NCBI GenBank assembly: GCA_947502635.1 | Contig: CANNAN010000006.1 | Location: forward strand, 124,001-188,000 | DNA length: 64,000 nt | Reading direction: 5' to 3' | From: an uncultured Flavobacteriaceae bacterium | GTDB taxonomy: Bacteria > Bacteroidota > Bacteroidia > Flavobacteriales > Flavobacteriaceae | Part shown: in pieces, positions 34,315-42,970 of the stretch | How the letters are laid out: each line of letters begins with the position of its first letter | Numbering within the stretch: position 1 is the stretch's first letter | Made by a program: the position numbers and the translations under genes | The notes under the pieces: generated by a model | Told to the model about the DNA's origin: nothing | The model's input: the letters and a program-made list of their open reading frames with translations, nothing else | Database searches by the model: none

Positions 34315-35069
34315 AAACCAAAAAAACACTTTTGGGAATAATATTAGTAGCAGTTGGAATTGTCGGGATTCTATCCATGTTAACAATGGATATTCCATTA
34401 CCTACTGAAGCAGAGGCCATTTTTAAGGATAAATTTACAACAGGGCAAATCAAATTACTTATATTAATCAATCCAACAATTCTGTTAGTTGTTTGTGCAA
34501 TTATTGGTACAATATTATATCAAAAAGTTAATTTAAAGGTTCCGATTATCGAAAAATTGATTGGAATACGAAAAGAAAGAGTCAACATTTCAGACATTCT
34601 TAAATATGGAATTTTAGGGGGCATCTTATCTGGTATTCTATTGAGTCTTGTTAGCTTAATTTTTAATCCTATTTTACCTATTGAATTTATTAAACTAGGG
34701 AAGTCTATAAAACCGACATTATTAGCAAGGTTTTTATATGGAGGACTAACCGAGGAAATATTAATGAGATTTGGCTTAATGACATTAATTATTTGGATAT
34801 GCTCAAAAATATTTAAAGGAATAAAACCATTTGTATTTTGGGCAGGTATAATAATAACAGCAATACTATTTGGTTTTGGGCATTTCCCTATTGCTTATCA
34901 AGCTATTGATAATCCTTCAACTGGATTATTAGCTTATATTCTAATTGGAAACTCAATTGGCGGGATTATTTTTGGTTGGTTATACTGGAAAAAAGGATTA
35001 GAAAGTGCTTTTATTGCTCATATTTTTACTCACGTAATTATGGTATTAACTGAACAATTTTTGAATTAA
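34311..35069 (+). CDS. CPBP-family intramembrane metalloprotease (CAAX/Abi)
   Basis: 252 residues with about 6-8 TM segments. The CPBP active-site motifs are present: EExxxR (E148, E149, R153), FGFGH with H190, and a third motif AHIFTH near 240. Such proteases process prenylated or peptide substrates in the membrane and often serve as bacteriocin immunity proteins. It is the third gene of an ArsR/SdpI/CPBP module and overlaps the SdpI frame by 4 bp. Confidence 0.88.
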   Translation: MKTKKTLLGIILVAVGIVGILSMLTMDIPLPTEAEAIFKDKFTTGQIKLLILINPTILLVVCAIIGTILYQKVNLKVPIIEKLIGIRKERVNISDILKYGILGGILSGILLSLVSLIFNPILPIEFIKLGKSIKPTLLARFLYGGLTEEILMRFGLMTLIIWICSKIFKGIKPFVFWAGIIITAILFGFGHFPIAYQAIDNPSTGLLAYILIGNSIGGIIFGWLYWKKGLESAFIAHIFTHVIMVLTEQFLN

Positions 35070-35080
35070 ACAAGGCCAGT

Positions 35081-35280
35081 GGCTAACAAAGATGTATAAA
35101 AAAACATGGGGCGGGTTAAGTGTTTTGTCAATGGTCTGGGCTTTTTTGTTGGGTCGTCAAATATAAAATTTGACATTTACAGCTGAGTAGATAAATATAA
35201 AATATTTATATTTGGCTTAGTATCAAATCGAAATGCAGCGCCGATCGACAGCCCTACGTTTCTTATGCTTACTGTTAGCC
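35081..35280. repeat. attC-like palindromic junction J3 (200 bp), in a 352-bp intergenic region
   Basis: Starts GGCTAACAAAGATGTATAAA and ends TTCTTATGCTTACTGTTAGCC-like (GTTAGCC 35274-35280). The last ~30 bp are the imperfect reverse complement of the first ~30. It is homologous to J1. The remainder of the gap up to 35421 is AT-rich with no other signal that I can see. Confidence 0.6.
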
Positions 35281-35421
35281 ATTAAACGTCTTCATAAATA
35301 ATAAAGAATAGATAAGAATATTTATTTTTTTGCAATCAAATCATCCTTCAGTGCGTATTCAATATATAAACCTTAATATGGGGATTTTTAGGTCGAGAAA
35401 ACTAACTGTATATTTTACTGA

Positions 35422-35877
35422 ATGATATCCGAAGAACTAAATGAATTATTAAATAGAGCATACAGATACTCTTTATCTCTAACAAATAATAAGGATGATG
35501 CATTTGATTTAGTTCAAGATACTTATCTGAAATTATATCAAAAAAATAAGCCATTAGTTATTTCATACTTTATAACCTCACTTCGAAATAAGTTTATTGA
35601 TAACAAGCGTAAAGAAAAAACAGAAAATAACTATCTAAACATCAGGTTAACAGAGTCAGAAAACCCAAGTTTCACGCCAGAACCTTATTTAGAAAGATTA
35701 TTACTAGAACTAAAAAAAAGAGACGGAGAAATTATTTTTTTGTCAATTGTTGAAGAATATACAGCACAAGAAATATCTGACTTAATGAATATTCCGAGAG
35801 GAACAATTCTTTCAATTTTAGCTAGAACTAAAAAAAAACTAAAAAGAAAATTGGAAGAAAAAAAGAAAGTGATATGA
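35422..35877 (+). CDS. ECF-type RNA polymerase sigma factor
   Basis: 151 residues. Region 2 is LTNNKDDAFDLVQDTYLKLYQKN and region 4 is IIFLSIVEEYTAQEISDLMNIPRGTILSILARTKKKLKRKL, the helix-turn-helix that reads the -35 element. Its end overlaps the next gene by 4 bp. With the small single-TM protein that follows it forms a sigma/anti-sigma-like pair inside a junction-delimited module. Confidence 0.9.
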   Translation: MISEELNELLNRAYRYSLSLTNNKDDAFDLVQDTYLKLYQKNKPLVISYFITSLRNKFIDNKRKEKTENNYLNIRLTESENPSFTPEPYLERLLLELKKRDGEIIFLSIVEEYTAQEISDLMNIPRGTILSILARTKKKLKRKLEEKKKVI

Positions 35878-36437
35878 AAAACCTAGATGAGCAAATTAAA
35901 AACATATACAGTTCTAAATCACTATCAATAGAACAAATAGAATTAATACAACAAAAAGCATTAAGAAATAATAGAAGTGTAAAAAAATCTATCAAGTATT
36001 TATTTAGATATGCAGCTATTTTCATTTTAATATTAAGCAGCTATTTTATGTTTATTTACCCTAAAAACCAACAAAATATTGTTGTAAATAATTTCGCGAA
36101 GGAAATTGCTTTTAAACATCAATTACAAGTGCCATCTGTATTTAAAGGCAATGATATAAAAGAAATTAATAGCCAAATGGGAAAATTAGATTTCAATCTA
36201 ATTCTACCTGATAAAAACACTTCTAAATTAGAATTAATAGGTGCAAAATATTGTTCTGTAAATAATAGAATTGCTGCCAAATTAGAATTAGTAAACAAAA
36301 ACAATGAAATAGTTACCTGTTATGTTTTTAAAAAAATAGAAAAGTTCAAGTTCAATAATCAAGTCAATAACGAAGATACAAAAGTAACATTTTGGGATAA
36401 CGAGGATGTTGTTTTCGCTCTTGCACAAAATCAATAA
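35874..36437 (+). CDS. Single-TM protein, probable anti-sigma factor
   Basis: 187 residues: a cytoplasmic N-terminus of about 45 residues, one TM helix (~46-62, YAAIFILILSSYFMFIYP) and a periplasmic domain of about 120 residues. No zinc-binding HxxxCxxC motif is seen. The position directly after an ECF sigma gene, with overlapping ends, supports an anti-sigma role; the sequence alone does not prove it. Confidence 0.65.
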   Translation: MKNLDEQIKNIYSSKSLSIEQIELIQQKALRNNRSVKKSIKYLFRYAAIFILILSSYFMFIYPKNQQNIVVNNFAKEIAFKHQLQVPSVFKGNDIKEINSQMGKLDFNLILPDKNTSKLELIGAKYCSVNNRIAAKLELVNKNNEIVTCYVFKKIEKFKFNNQVNNEDTKVTFWDNEDVVFALAQNQ

Positions 36438-36446
36438 AACAACACA

Positions 36447-37511
36447 ATGAAAAATACAATATCAATACTTCTAGCTCTAATTTTTATTACTTCTTGCAAA
36501 GAAAATCCACCAAAAAGTAAAATTTCAGAAAAAAATGAATTTTATGTTCTCCAAGGAAATAATTTAAAATCTATTGAAATTACTAAGAATGCATTATATC
36601 CTGAAACAATTTTGTATCATTCCAAAAATGAAAAATTTATAGTTGGCTCATTTCGAGATGGAAGCATTTATGAAATTGATAATGATGGAAATGCGAAAAT
36701 ATTTATTGAAACTAATTTGCGAAGTATATTAGGAATACAAATTGATTATAAGCATAATAAGTTTTTTGCACTTAGTTCTGATATTGGCGCAAGTATAAAT
36801 AGATATAATAAGGGTTTAAAAAAAGAAGCAACACTAAATACTTACAATTTAACGACTAAAGAGCTAATAAGAACAGTTAGTTTAGCTAAACTAAAACCCA
36901 ATTCTGCCCATTTAGCTAACGGTTTAACAATTGATAATGATGGAAACGCTTACATAACAGATAGTTTTTCTCCTGTGATTTATAAGGTAGACGCAAACGG
37001 AAATGCATCCATATTTTTAGAAGATAATCAGTTTGTAGGTGATGGAATTAATTTAAACGGAATTGTTTATCATCCTGATGGCTATTTAATAACAGTAAAA
37101 AAGAGTGATGGTACATTATTTAAAATTCCTATTTCAGAGCCTGAAAAATTTTCTAAAATTGAATTAGACACAAAGCTCTATGGAGGAGATGGGCTTTTAA
37201 TTTTAGATAAGAACAATTTAGCTATAGCATCAAATATAGCTTCTGGAGAAGCTACCGAATCCGTTTTTTTGTTACAAACGGATAATGACTGGAAATCTGC
37301 TCATATCACAGACAAAAAATATTTAGGAAATGTTTACCCAACAACAATTGTAGCTAAAAAAAATAATTTATATGTTTTACATAGCAATTTAAATGTATTG
37401 GTTAGTAGTTCTAAAGAAGCTTCTAAAGCAGAATTATTAGAAGAAAATACCAATAATAATGAAGTCTTAAAAAAGAGAGCAACTATCCAACATATTGGTA
37501 TGGTAAAATAA
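36447..37511 (+). CDS. Lipoprotein with SMP-30/NHL-like propeller
   Basis: 354 residues. Lipobox ITSC at residues 14-17, then a beta-propeller of the SMP-30/gluconolactonase-like type (LANGLTIDNDGNAYITDSFSPVIYKVDANGNASIF, LNGIVYHPDGYLITVKKSDGTLFKI). It may bind or hydrolyse a small molecule in the periplasm or at the outer membrane. It is third in the sigma/anti-sigma module and may be its effector or target. Confidence 0.78.
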   Translation: MKNTISILLALIFITSCKENPPKSKISEKNEFYVLQGNNLKSIEITKNALYPETILYHSKNEKFIVGSFRDGSIYEIDNDGNAKIFIETNLRSILGIQIDYKHNKFFALSSDIGASINRYNKGLKKEATLNTYNLTTKELIRTVSLAKLKPNSAHLANGLTIDNDGNAYITDSFSPVIYKVDANGNASIFLEDNQFVGDGINLNGIVYHPDGYLITVKKSDGTLFKIPISEPEKFSKIELDTKLYGGDGLLILDKNNLAIASNIASGEATESVFLLQTDNDWKSAHITDKKYLGNVYPTTIVAKKNNLYVLHSNLNVLVSSSKEASKAELLEENTNNNEVLKKRATIQHIGMVK

Positions 37512-37515
37512 CAAT

Positions 37516-37522
37516 GGCTAAC
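37516..37522. repeat. Left end of a fourth attC-like junction
   Basis: GGCTAAC followed by AAGGTATC directly after the lipoprotein stop. It matches the left arm of J3, but no matching GTTAGCC right arm follows; the next sequence is a decayed gene, so the junction looks truncated. Confidence 0.4.
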
Positions 37523-37587
37523 AAGGTATCTTAAGCAAAGCCCTTTCGCTAAATCCTAGGCTATAAAAATACGATATTCTTTATTTT

Positions 37588-38128
37588 TTCAGTCATTTTG
37601 CTGAACCAGATATTAAATACGGTATAGAATATGATTATGATAGACCAAGGGCAGAACATAAAGTTTTGTTTTATGATGGTGACACTGCAAACTTGAAATA
37701 TACACAGTTCCCTAAAAAACTTCCTCCTGTTTATCACATGGAGTGCTCAAAAATAAATTTAGAAACATATTATCAGATTCCATCAGTTTATGAAATGAAT
37801 ATCTACTTGAGATTTTGAAAGATTGACTGATAAAGATAAGGAACCACATTAAGATTATACCGATAAGTATGATTGGTGTCCAGAAGATTATCAAATTTTA
37901 GGGATTCCTTATGCACTTCAACATGCAATATTTGATGAGTGGGCAAGGCTTTATTTAGAGGAGGAGTTGGATGTTGATCAAAAAGAAATTTCTAGTAAAT
38001 TCATCAACCTTTTGTCAATGCCATTTTTTTATGAAATTATGGATGATATTGCTTTTTTTTGGATTTTAAAAGAAGATTTATTGGCAAAAAGATTTGACAA
38101 AACAATACTTGCATTACAGGGTACATAA
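37588..38128 (+). pseudogene. Decayed gene of unknown function
   Basis: Coding-like sequence without a start codon. One frame reads FSHFAEPDIKYGIEYDYDRP... to a stop near 37818; a second frame continues from about 37823, contains a TAA after KEPH, and runs YDWCPEDYQILGIPYALQHA... to the stop at 38126. The first part faintly recalls DUF1963 proteins (HKVLFYDGD). Frameshift, internal stop and missing 5' end show that it is broken. It lies where a right-hand junction arm would be expected. Confidence 0.6.
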
Positions 38129-38184
38129 TATAAGGAGCTTTCAAGAAACAGTAATTAATAGCGATTATTTTATTAGAAAAGAGC

Positions 38185-38212
38185 AAAAGGTATTAGTTTT
38201 TTACCTTTTTTT
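38185..38212. terminator. Terminator at the 3' end of the TPR exporter gene
   Basis: AAAAGGTA (38185-38192) pairs with TACCTTTT (38202-38209), followed by more T. The stop codon of the minus-strand gene at 38193 lies in the loop. T-runs on both strands suggest bidirectional action. Confidence 0.55.
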
Positions 38213-40268
38213 CTGTCTCAACAGGTTTCTCAAACAAATACCACTTAAATCTTAAACCAATTTCAGTAAATGTGAAACCAGCAGCAGTTGCTGAAGCAAT
38301 ATTACTTCGAGTACCGTAAATATTTAATAAAGTACGGTCGCTAAATTTATAGCCTAATTTTCCTTGAACACGGTAAGTACTTTGTTTTGTATTGTTTTCA
38401 ATAAATTGGTAACCAGTAGCAGCTGTTAATTCATAAAACCATTCTTTAGGTTTGGTGATAATTTCATCTTTTATCAAATTGATAAAAACTTCGGTCGCAT
38501 TAAATCGCTCTGGGCTAAAATAAATGGTTGGTACTTGATTTTTAAAAGCAATGTATTGGTAGTTAAAACCTGCTTTTAATGCTGGTTTATTCAATAGGTT
38601 ATAATACAGTGATGTGAACAGTATATTTCTAGTATTATTGTCGTTTTGTGAGGTGTAATAATACTGCGTAAACCAACCCAGATTAAAATTAGTATTAAGG
38701 TTATAATTGGCATAAAAATGATTCATAACAATTTCACGCTCTAATAACTCGGCATTAAAATTTTGGATTTCCCGTTTATAGCCTAGATCTAAAACTTGTA
38801 ATTTAAAGGGTTTGATATTAAACGATAGATCGGTTAGTAATTGGGTATAATTATCTGTATTAGCCTTCGCTGAGGTCATACCAGCAGTTCCTTTAAAGAT
38901 AATATTAGGTAATAATTGATAGGCTAAACCTAAAGAAAAATTGTTTGAGGTCGCTTTATTATTTGTTACCGAGTTACTGGTCGTTCTAAACCCATAATTC
39001 GCTAACCATTTAAACTTTGTAGATGTTGGAAATTCCAAAGTTGTTTGGAATGCATAAGCTTCATTATCACCATTATCAAAGGTGTAAGATCCTTTGGTTT
39101 CTATAAACGGTGTAAAACGCGTATCCAAGTCTTTAATAAACTGAATGGCATCTTTTTGATTCTTATAAAAGCGAAGTGTATTATTCGCAGACTTATAAGC
39201 TTCTTCATATAATCCTAAAGCTTTTAATGTATTTGCTTTTCCTAAGTTACCATCAAAAGAACTGCTATTGCTTTCTAAAATCCGATTGTAATCTGTAAGG
39301 CTCTTTTTAAAATCACTTTTATAGATGTTTAATGTAGCTCGTAAGGCTAAAACCCAACTATCATCAGGTTTGATTTTAATTAATTCATCGATTAAAACTT
39401 GAGACTCTTTATACTTCTTATTCCAAATGAGGGCTTGTATATAGCGTTCCTCGGTTTGTTGTATTAATGTAGCATCTTTTAAATTAGGTTTGGTGTTATA
39501 AGCCTCTTTACTAATTTTTAAAGCAGTTTTTTCTTTACCTTTTAAGTGTTGTACTAGAGCAAGTCCGTTTAATGCGATCGTTTTATTGGTTTCATTATTA
39601 CCAATGGTTTTATATATAGTTTCAGCTTTATCAAATGCTTCAATAATTAAATACAGATTGGCTAAGTTGATTAAGGTTTCTTTATCATTATCAAAAAGAG
39701 TTAGGTTTTCTTTTAAAAGGCGTTCAGCTTCCACATAGTTTTGTTGCTGCTGATTTTGGTATGCATATCCCAAATAGATATACTTTTTTGAAGTCAAGGC
39801 ATTTTGGTTACCAGGAGATACTACTAAAGCTTTATTGACATACACTAAGGCTTTAGCATAGGTCTTTAAATTGGATAGGGTATTGGCATAGCCTAAAAGT
39901 GCTGGAAAACTTTGATTGTCTTCTTTTACTAAACCTTCATAAAAGCTTTTGGCTTTAGTATAGTTTTTATTCCAAAGCAAGGATTCGGCATAGTTTAATT
40001 TAATTTCAAAATCATTAGGATAGGTTTTAAGCAAGTTGGTAAATATTGAAACCGCTTCTTTAGAATTTCCATTTAAACCTACAGCGCGCCCATAACACAA
40101 TATGGCTGTTTTGTTATCTGGGTGGGTATTTAAAACATTTTTAAAAAACGTTTCGGCAGCTTCATATTTACCAGTTTCCAAGTAAGTAAAGCCTTCTTGC
40201 ATGTTTTGAGATATACCTATTGTACTTATAAAGAGGAGTATTACTGTTAGATGTGAATTAAAATTCAT
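38193..40268 (-). CDS. TPR and beta-barrel outer-membrane protein, likely polysaccharide exporter
   Basis: 691 residues. Signal peptide 1-20, about ten TPR units at 20-385 (GKYEAAETFFKNVLNTHPDN and similar), then a C-terminal region at ~390-680 of alternating amphipathic strands typical of an outer-membrane beta-barrel. This two-part plan is that of BcsC, PgaA and related exopolysaccharide exporters, which pair periplasmic TPRs with a barrel. It is divergent from the STAS/flippase operon and next to glycosyltransferases, which supports polysaccharide export. No cellulose or PNAG synthase is present, so the polymer is unknown. Confidence 0.78.
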   Translation of the reverse strand: MNFNSHLTVILLFISTIGISQNMQEGFTYLETGKYEAAETFFKNVLNTHPDNKTAILCYGRAVGLNGNSKEAVSIFTNLLKTYPNDFEIKLNYAESLLWNKNYTKAKSFYEGLVKEDNQSFPALLGYANTLSNLKTYAKALVYVNKALVVSPGNQNALTSKKYIYLGYAYQNQQQQNYVEAERLLKENLTLFDNDKETLINLANLYLIIEAFDKAETIYKTIGNNETNKTIALNGLALVQHLKGKEKTALKISKEAYNTKPNLKDATLIQQTEERYIQALIWNKKYKESQVLIDELIKIKPDDSWVLALRATLNIYKSDFKKSLTDYNRILESNSSSFDGNLGKANTLKALGLYEEAYKSANNTLRFYKNQKDAIQFIKDLDTRFTPFIETKGSYTFDNGDNEAYAFQTTLEFPTSTKFKWLANYGFRTTSNSVTNNKATSNNFSLGLAYQLLPNIIFKGTAGMTSAKANTDNYTQLLTDLSFNIKPFKLQVLDLGYKREIQNFNAELLEREIVMNHFYANYNLNTNFNLGWFTQYYYTSQNDNNTRNILFTSLYYNLLNKPALKAGFNYQYIAFKNQVPTIYFSPERFNATEVFINLIKDEIITKPKEWFYELTAATGYQFIENNTKQSTYRVQGKLGYKFSDRTLLNIYGTRSNIASATAAGFTFTEIGLRFKWYLFEKPVETEKKVKN

Positions 40269-40311
40269 GAGCGATTTTTAGTACTTGCAAGTTAAGCAAT
40301 AGATTTCAATC

Positions 40312-40379
40312 ATTCATCTACAGCAAACTGCAACTCACCGAATCTAACCAATAAAATTAAGGATTAGAATGCATCTTTA
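40312..40379 (+). promoter_or_regulatory. Predicted LytTR operator and promoter, site C (STAS/flippase operon)
   Basis: ATTCATCTACA at 40312-40322 and ACTCACCGAAT at 40333-40343, period 21 bp. A -7-like CATCTTTA begins 29 bp after the site at 40372-40379; no -33 TTG. The first gene starts at 40421. Confidence 0.55.
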
Positions 40380-40420
40380 CATCAGAAATCAAAATCATAT
40401 TAATTAAAAAAATAGAAATT

Positions 40421-40699
40421 ATGGCACTTAAAATCACAGAACAAAACGGCACATTTTTAGTAGAAGGAATTATTAACGCTACTACTGCAATGAATTTTCA
40501 AAATCACTTAGAGGCTATTCTAAATACTTATGGAGCTCTTACTATTGATATTGAAAAAGTAACAGGAATTGACACGAATGGTATGAATGCTTTAAGAGCC
40601 CTTTATAGCAATGCTTTAATTTATAACAGACCCTTTTATGTGGTTGGTGCAGGATGTAAAGAAATCCATGACGATTTCACTTTTACAAATGTGGCATAA
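40421..40699 (+). CDS. STAS-domain protein 1
   Basis: 92 residues, one STAS fold like anti-anti-sigma factors (LTIDIEKVTGIDTNGMNALRALYSNA). The usual phospho-acceptor pair Asp-Ser-Ser appears as Asp-Thr-Asn, so phosphorylation on the threonine is possible but unproven. It opens the operon 40421-44488. No SpoIIE-like phosphatase or anti-sigma kinase is in the window, so a partner must lie elsewhere or the protein may act as a structural switch. Confidence 0.78.
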   Translation: MALKITEQNGTFLVEGIINATTAMNFQNHLEAILNTYGALTIDIEKVTGIDTNGMNALRALYSNALIYNRPFYVVGAGCKEIHDDFTFTNVA

Positions 40700-40732
40700 T
40701 TAATACTTAGTATAAACCCAAATCTAAATATT

Positions 40733-41041
40733 ATGAACTTCGAAATTATAAACAATAGAGGCGTTTTTGAAATACACGGTCATTTTACAAACGCATATAC
40801 CAATCAAGTAGCAGATTTTTTTAATAATCTGTTAGATAGATATTATGAGATAACAATATGTCTTAAACAAGTTAAGCGTATGGATACTAAAGCTTTAAAT
40901 GTGATGCAGTTTATAACTGCTAAAGCTAAAAGACGAAGTAAAGTACTATTCATTTTAGGAAAAGATAATAAGCGTATTAAGAAGCAATTTGAAGAAGCTA
41001 ATCTAATAAACATATTTAGAGATGATTACAATAGCAAATAA
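40733..41041 (+). CDS. STAS-domain protein 2
   Basis: 102 residues, paralogue of the previous gene (ITICLKQVKRMDTKALNVMQFITAKAKRRSKVLFILG). The acceptor site is Asp-Thr-Lys, also degenerate. It overlaps the flippase gene by 20 bp. Two tandem STAS genes before a flippase are unusual; they may regulate polysaccharide synthesis after translation, an inference from position. Confidence 0.75.
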   Translation: MNFEIINNRGVFEIHGHFTNAYTNQVADFFNNLLDRYYEITICLKQVKRMDTKALNVMQFITAKAKRRSKVLFILGKDNKRIKKQFEEANLINIFRDDYNSK

Positions 41042-42278
41042 TTTAAGAAAAAGGATTTCTCCAGAGCAGTTATTTATGATAAGTGTTTTGGCTGTAAACG
41101 GTGGAAATTATTTGTATAATCTAATTCTTGGTCGTTTGCTAGGACCCGCACAGTTTGCCGATGCTGCCGTATTAATAACATTTTTATTGGTGTTGTCTTT
41201 TGTAGCGATGACGTTTCAATTAGTAACAGCTAAGTTTTCAGTACTTTTTGAAAACCAATTATTTAATAATTTCATTTCAAAAATCTATAAAAATGCTTTG
41301 ATGGTTGGTATCATCATGGGAGTTTTAATAGTTTGTTTTGCTACTCAATTACAAGAACTGTTTAATACCTCATCATCTAGTATGTTTGTAATATTTGGTT
41401 GTGGGGTGCCATTATACTTTTTAATGAGTGTGAATAGAGGTGTTTTTCAAGGAAAAAAAGCGTTTAAATCATTATCTATAACATATCAATTGGAAATGTT
41501 AAGTCGTTTGTTATTCACTTTGGTTTTAATCTTTTTGTTTAACATACAATCCTCAGTAGTTATTGCGTTTGGTATTTTAATCTCTTTCGGGTTTGGTTTA
41601 ATACCCTTTAAATCTCAGTTAATTAATTTTAAATCAAAATTAAAAATAGAGACTACACAGGCTAAACAAGTAAAACACTTTTTTATATTGACTGCTTTTT
41701 ACGAGTTAACACAAATCATCATTAATAATAGTGACATTCTTTTGGTAAAACACTATTTTGAATCTTATGAAGCAGGTTTATATGCTTCTTTAGCTTTAAT
41801 AGGACGCATTGTTTATTTTATTGCCTGGATGTTCGTAATGTTATTATTACCAACAGTAGTACAACTTAAAAAAGAAGGTAAAGAAACAGCATCAATATTG
41901 TTTAAGTACGTTGGCTATATCGCGGCCATCTCAATAACCATTGTTTTAGCATGTTTAAGTTTTCCAGAAACGATTATTAAATTATTGTTTGGAGAGCATT
42001 ACATAGCTATGGCATCACTTTTATGGAAATATGCTATTGCAACAAGTATGTTTGCTATTTCTAACATATTTGCATATTACTATTTGTCTTTAGATAAGTA
42101 TGTACCAGTTATTATATCTGGTGTGTTTGGAATGCTACAAATGGGCCTTGTAATTGTATACCATAATAGTTTGGAACAAGTGGTACATATGCAAATAATA
42201 GCTATGGTCTTATTATTAGCTATTCAAATAGTTTTTTTCAAAGCAGATATATTAAAAGATAAAAAATCTAGTTCATAA
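41022..42278 (+). CDS. Polysaccharide flippase (Wzx/MOP superfamily)
   Basis: 418 residues with 12 hydrophobic segments. The N-terminus NGGNYLYNLILGRLLGPAQFADAAVLITF is the typical first repeat of oligosaccharide flippases. It moves lipid-linked glycans across the inner membrane. The start codon inside the previous gene and the length fit. It lies in the operon between STAS and flavin enzyme genes, supporting surface-glycan synthesis. Confidence 0.85.
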   Translation: MITIANNLRKRISPEQLFMISVLAVNGGNYLYNLILGRLLGPAQFADAAVLITFLLVLSFVAMTFQLVTAKFSVLFENQLFNNFISKIYKNALMVGIIMGVLIVCFATQLQELFNTSSSSMFVIFGCGVPLYFLMSVNRGVFQGKKAFKSLSITYQLEMLSRLLFTLVLIFLFNIQSSVVIAFGILISFGFGLIPFKSQLINFKSKLKIETTQAKQVKHFFILTAFYELTQIIINNSDILLVKHYFESYEAGLYASLALIGRIVYFIAWMFVMLLLPTVVQLKKEGKETASILFKYVGYIAAISITIVLACLSFPETIIKLLFGEHYIAMASLLWKYAIATSMFAISNIFAYYYLSLDKYVPVIISGVFGMLQMGLVIVYHNSLEQVVHMQIIAMVLLLAIQIVFFKADILKDKKSSS

Positions 42279-42426
42279 TACTTTTCTTTCACTATTGCGT
42301 TTTGTCGTTAAAAAAAGACCTTATAAAGATTTTTGTTTTGTGTTTAGATGTATTTTCGCTTTTTTTTGTAGGTTTTTTGTCATTGTTTGTATTTTGAAAT
42401 TTCTCAAAACACTAACAACATATAAT

Positions 42427-42960
42427 ATGAACAATCTACCTGAGGAATATATTTCAGAATATGTTTCGAAAAAAATCTTTGATTTTAATTTACAAGAAAA
42501 CTTTTCAATTGCCTACAAGTTATCAATGGCCTCATCATTATTAACGCCTCACCTAATTATGGCTTTTGGCGATATTTTTGTGATTGAGGATAAGAATACA
42601 GAAAACCTTGAAGCTGCAAATTTTTATTATAGAGAATCATCAATTTTTCAAACCTGCTCAAAGACTAAAATCTTAGAGGCTAGTTTAAAAATATCAAAAA
42701 AACATTTACCTAAAGCACTTATTAATGATTTAAGAAATACTACGATTCCTTTTGGTAAACTATTAACGAAATATAAGATAAAAGTAGACGTAAAAGACCA
42801 CAAAATATGTATGCATAGAGATGTGGCTAATTCTAGTACACGAATAGGACGAAGCTTAAAAATATATGAAAAACAAAGTAATGTAATTATTGCTTTTGTT
42901 AGAGAATTATTTGTTCCCGAAAAAGAATTATCACGTGCTAAAATATATATAAACTCTTAA
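42427..42960 (+). CDS. Chorismate-lyase/UTRA-fold-like protein, unknown
   Basis: 177 residues from the ATG at 42427. A longer frame begins at 42295, but its first 44 residues are basic and phenylalanine-rich, unlike the rest, and overlap an ordinary intergenic leader, so the internal ATG is preferred. The pattern NTTIPFGKLLTKYKI followed by GRSLKIYEKQSNVIIAFVRELFVPE resembles the UbiC/UTRA fold (PLG-x-L, then the closing RE-x-F-x-P strand). If so, it may bind or make an aromatic acid. The match is by eye only and the call is weak. Confidence 0.6.
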   Translation: MNNLPEEYISEYVSKKIFDFNLQENFSIAYKLSMASSLLTPHLIMAFGDIFVIEDKNTENLEAANFYYRESSIFQTCSKTKILEASLKISKKHLPKALINDLRNTTIPFGKLLTKYKIKVDVKDHKICMHRDVANSSTRIGRSLKIYEKQSNVIIAFVRELFVPEKELSRAKIYINS

Positions 42961-42970
42961 AAGAATAGGA

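Noticed and set aside
31743-35280. Transposon ends
   Set aside because: The palindromic junctions are not associated with any transposase and show no target-site duplication; attC-like sites fit better.
42295-42426. Longer N-terminus for the UbiC-like gene
   Set aside because: The added 44 residues are basic and Phe-rich, unlike the rest, and look like translated leader DNA; the ATG at 42427 is a better start.
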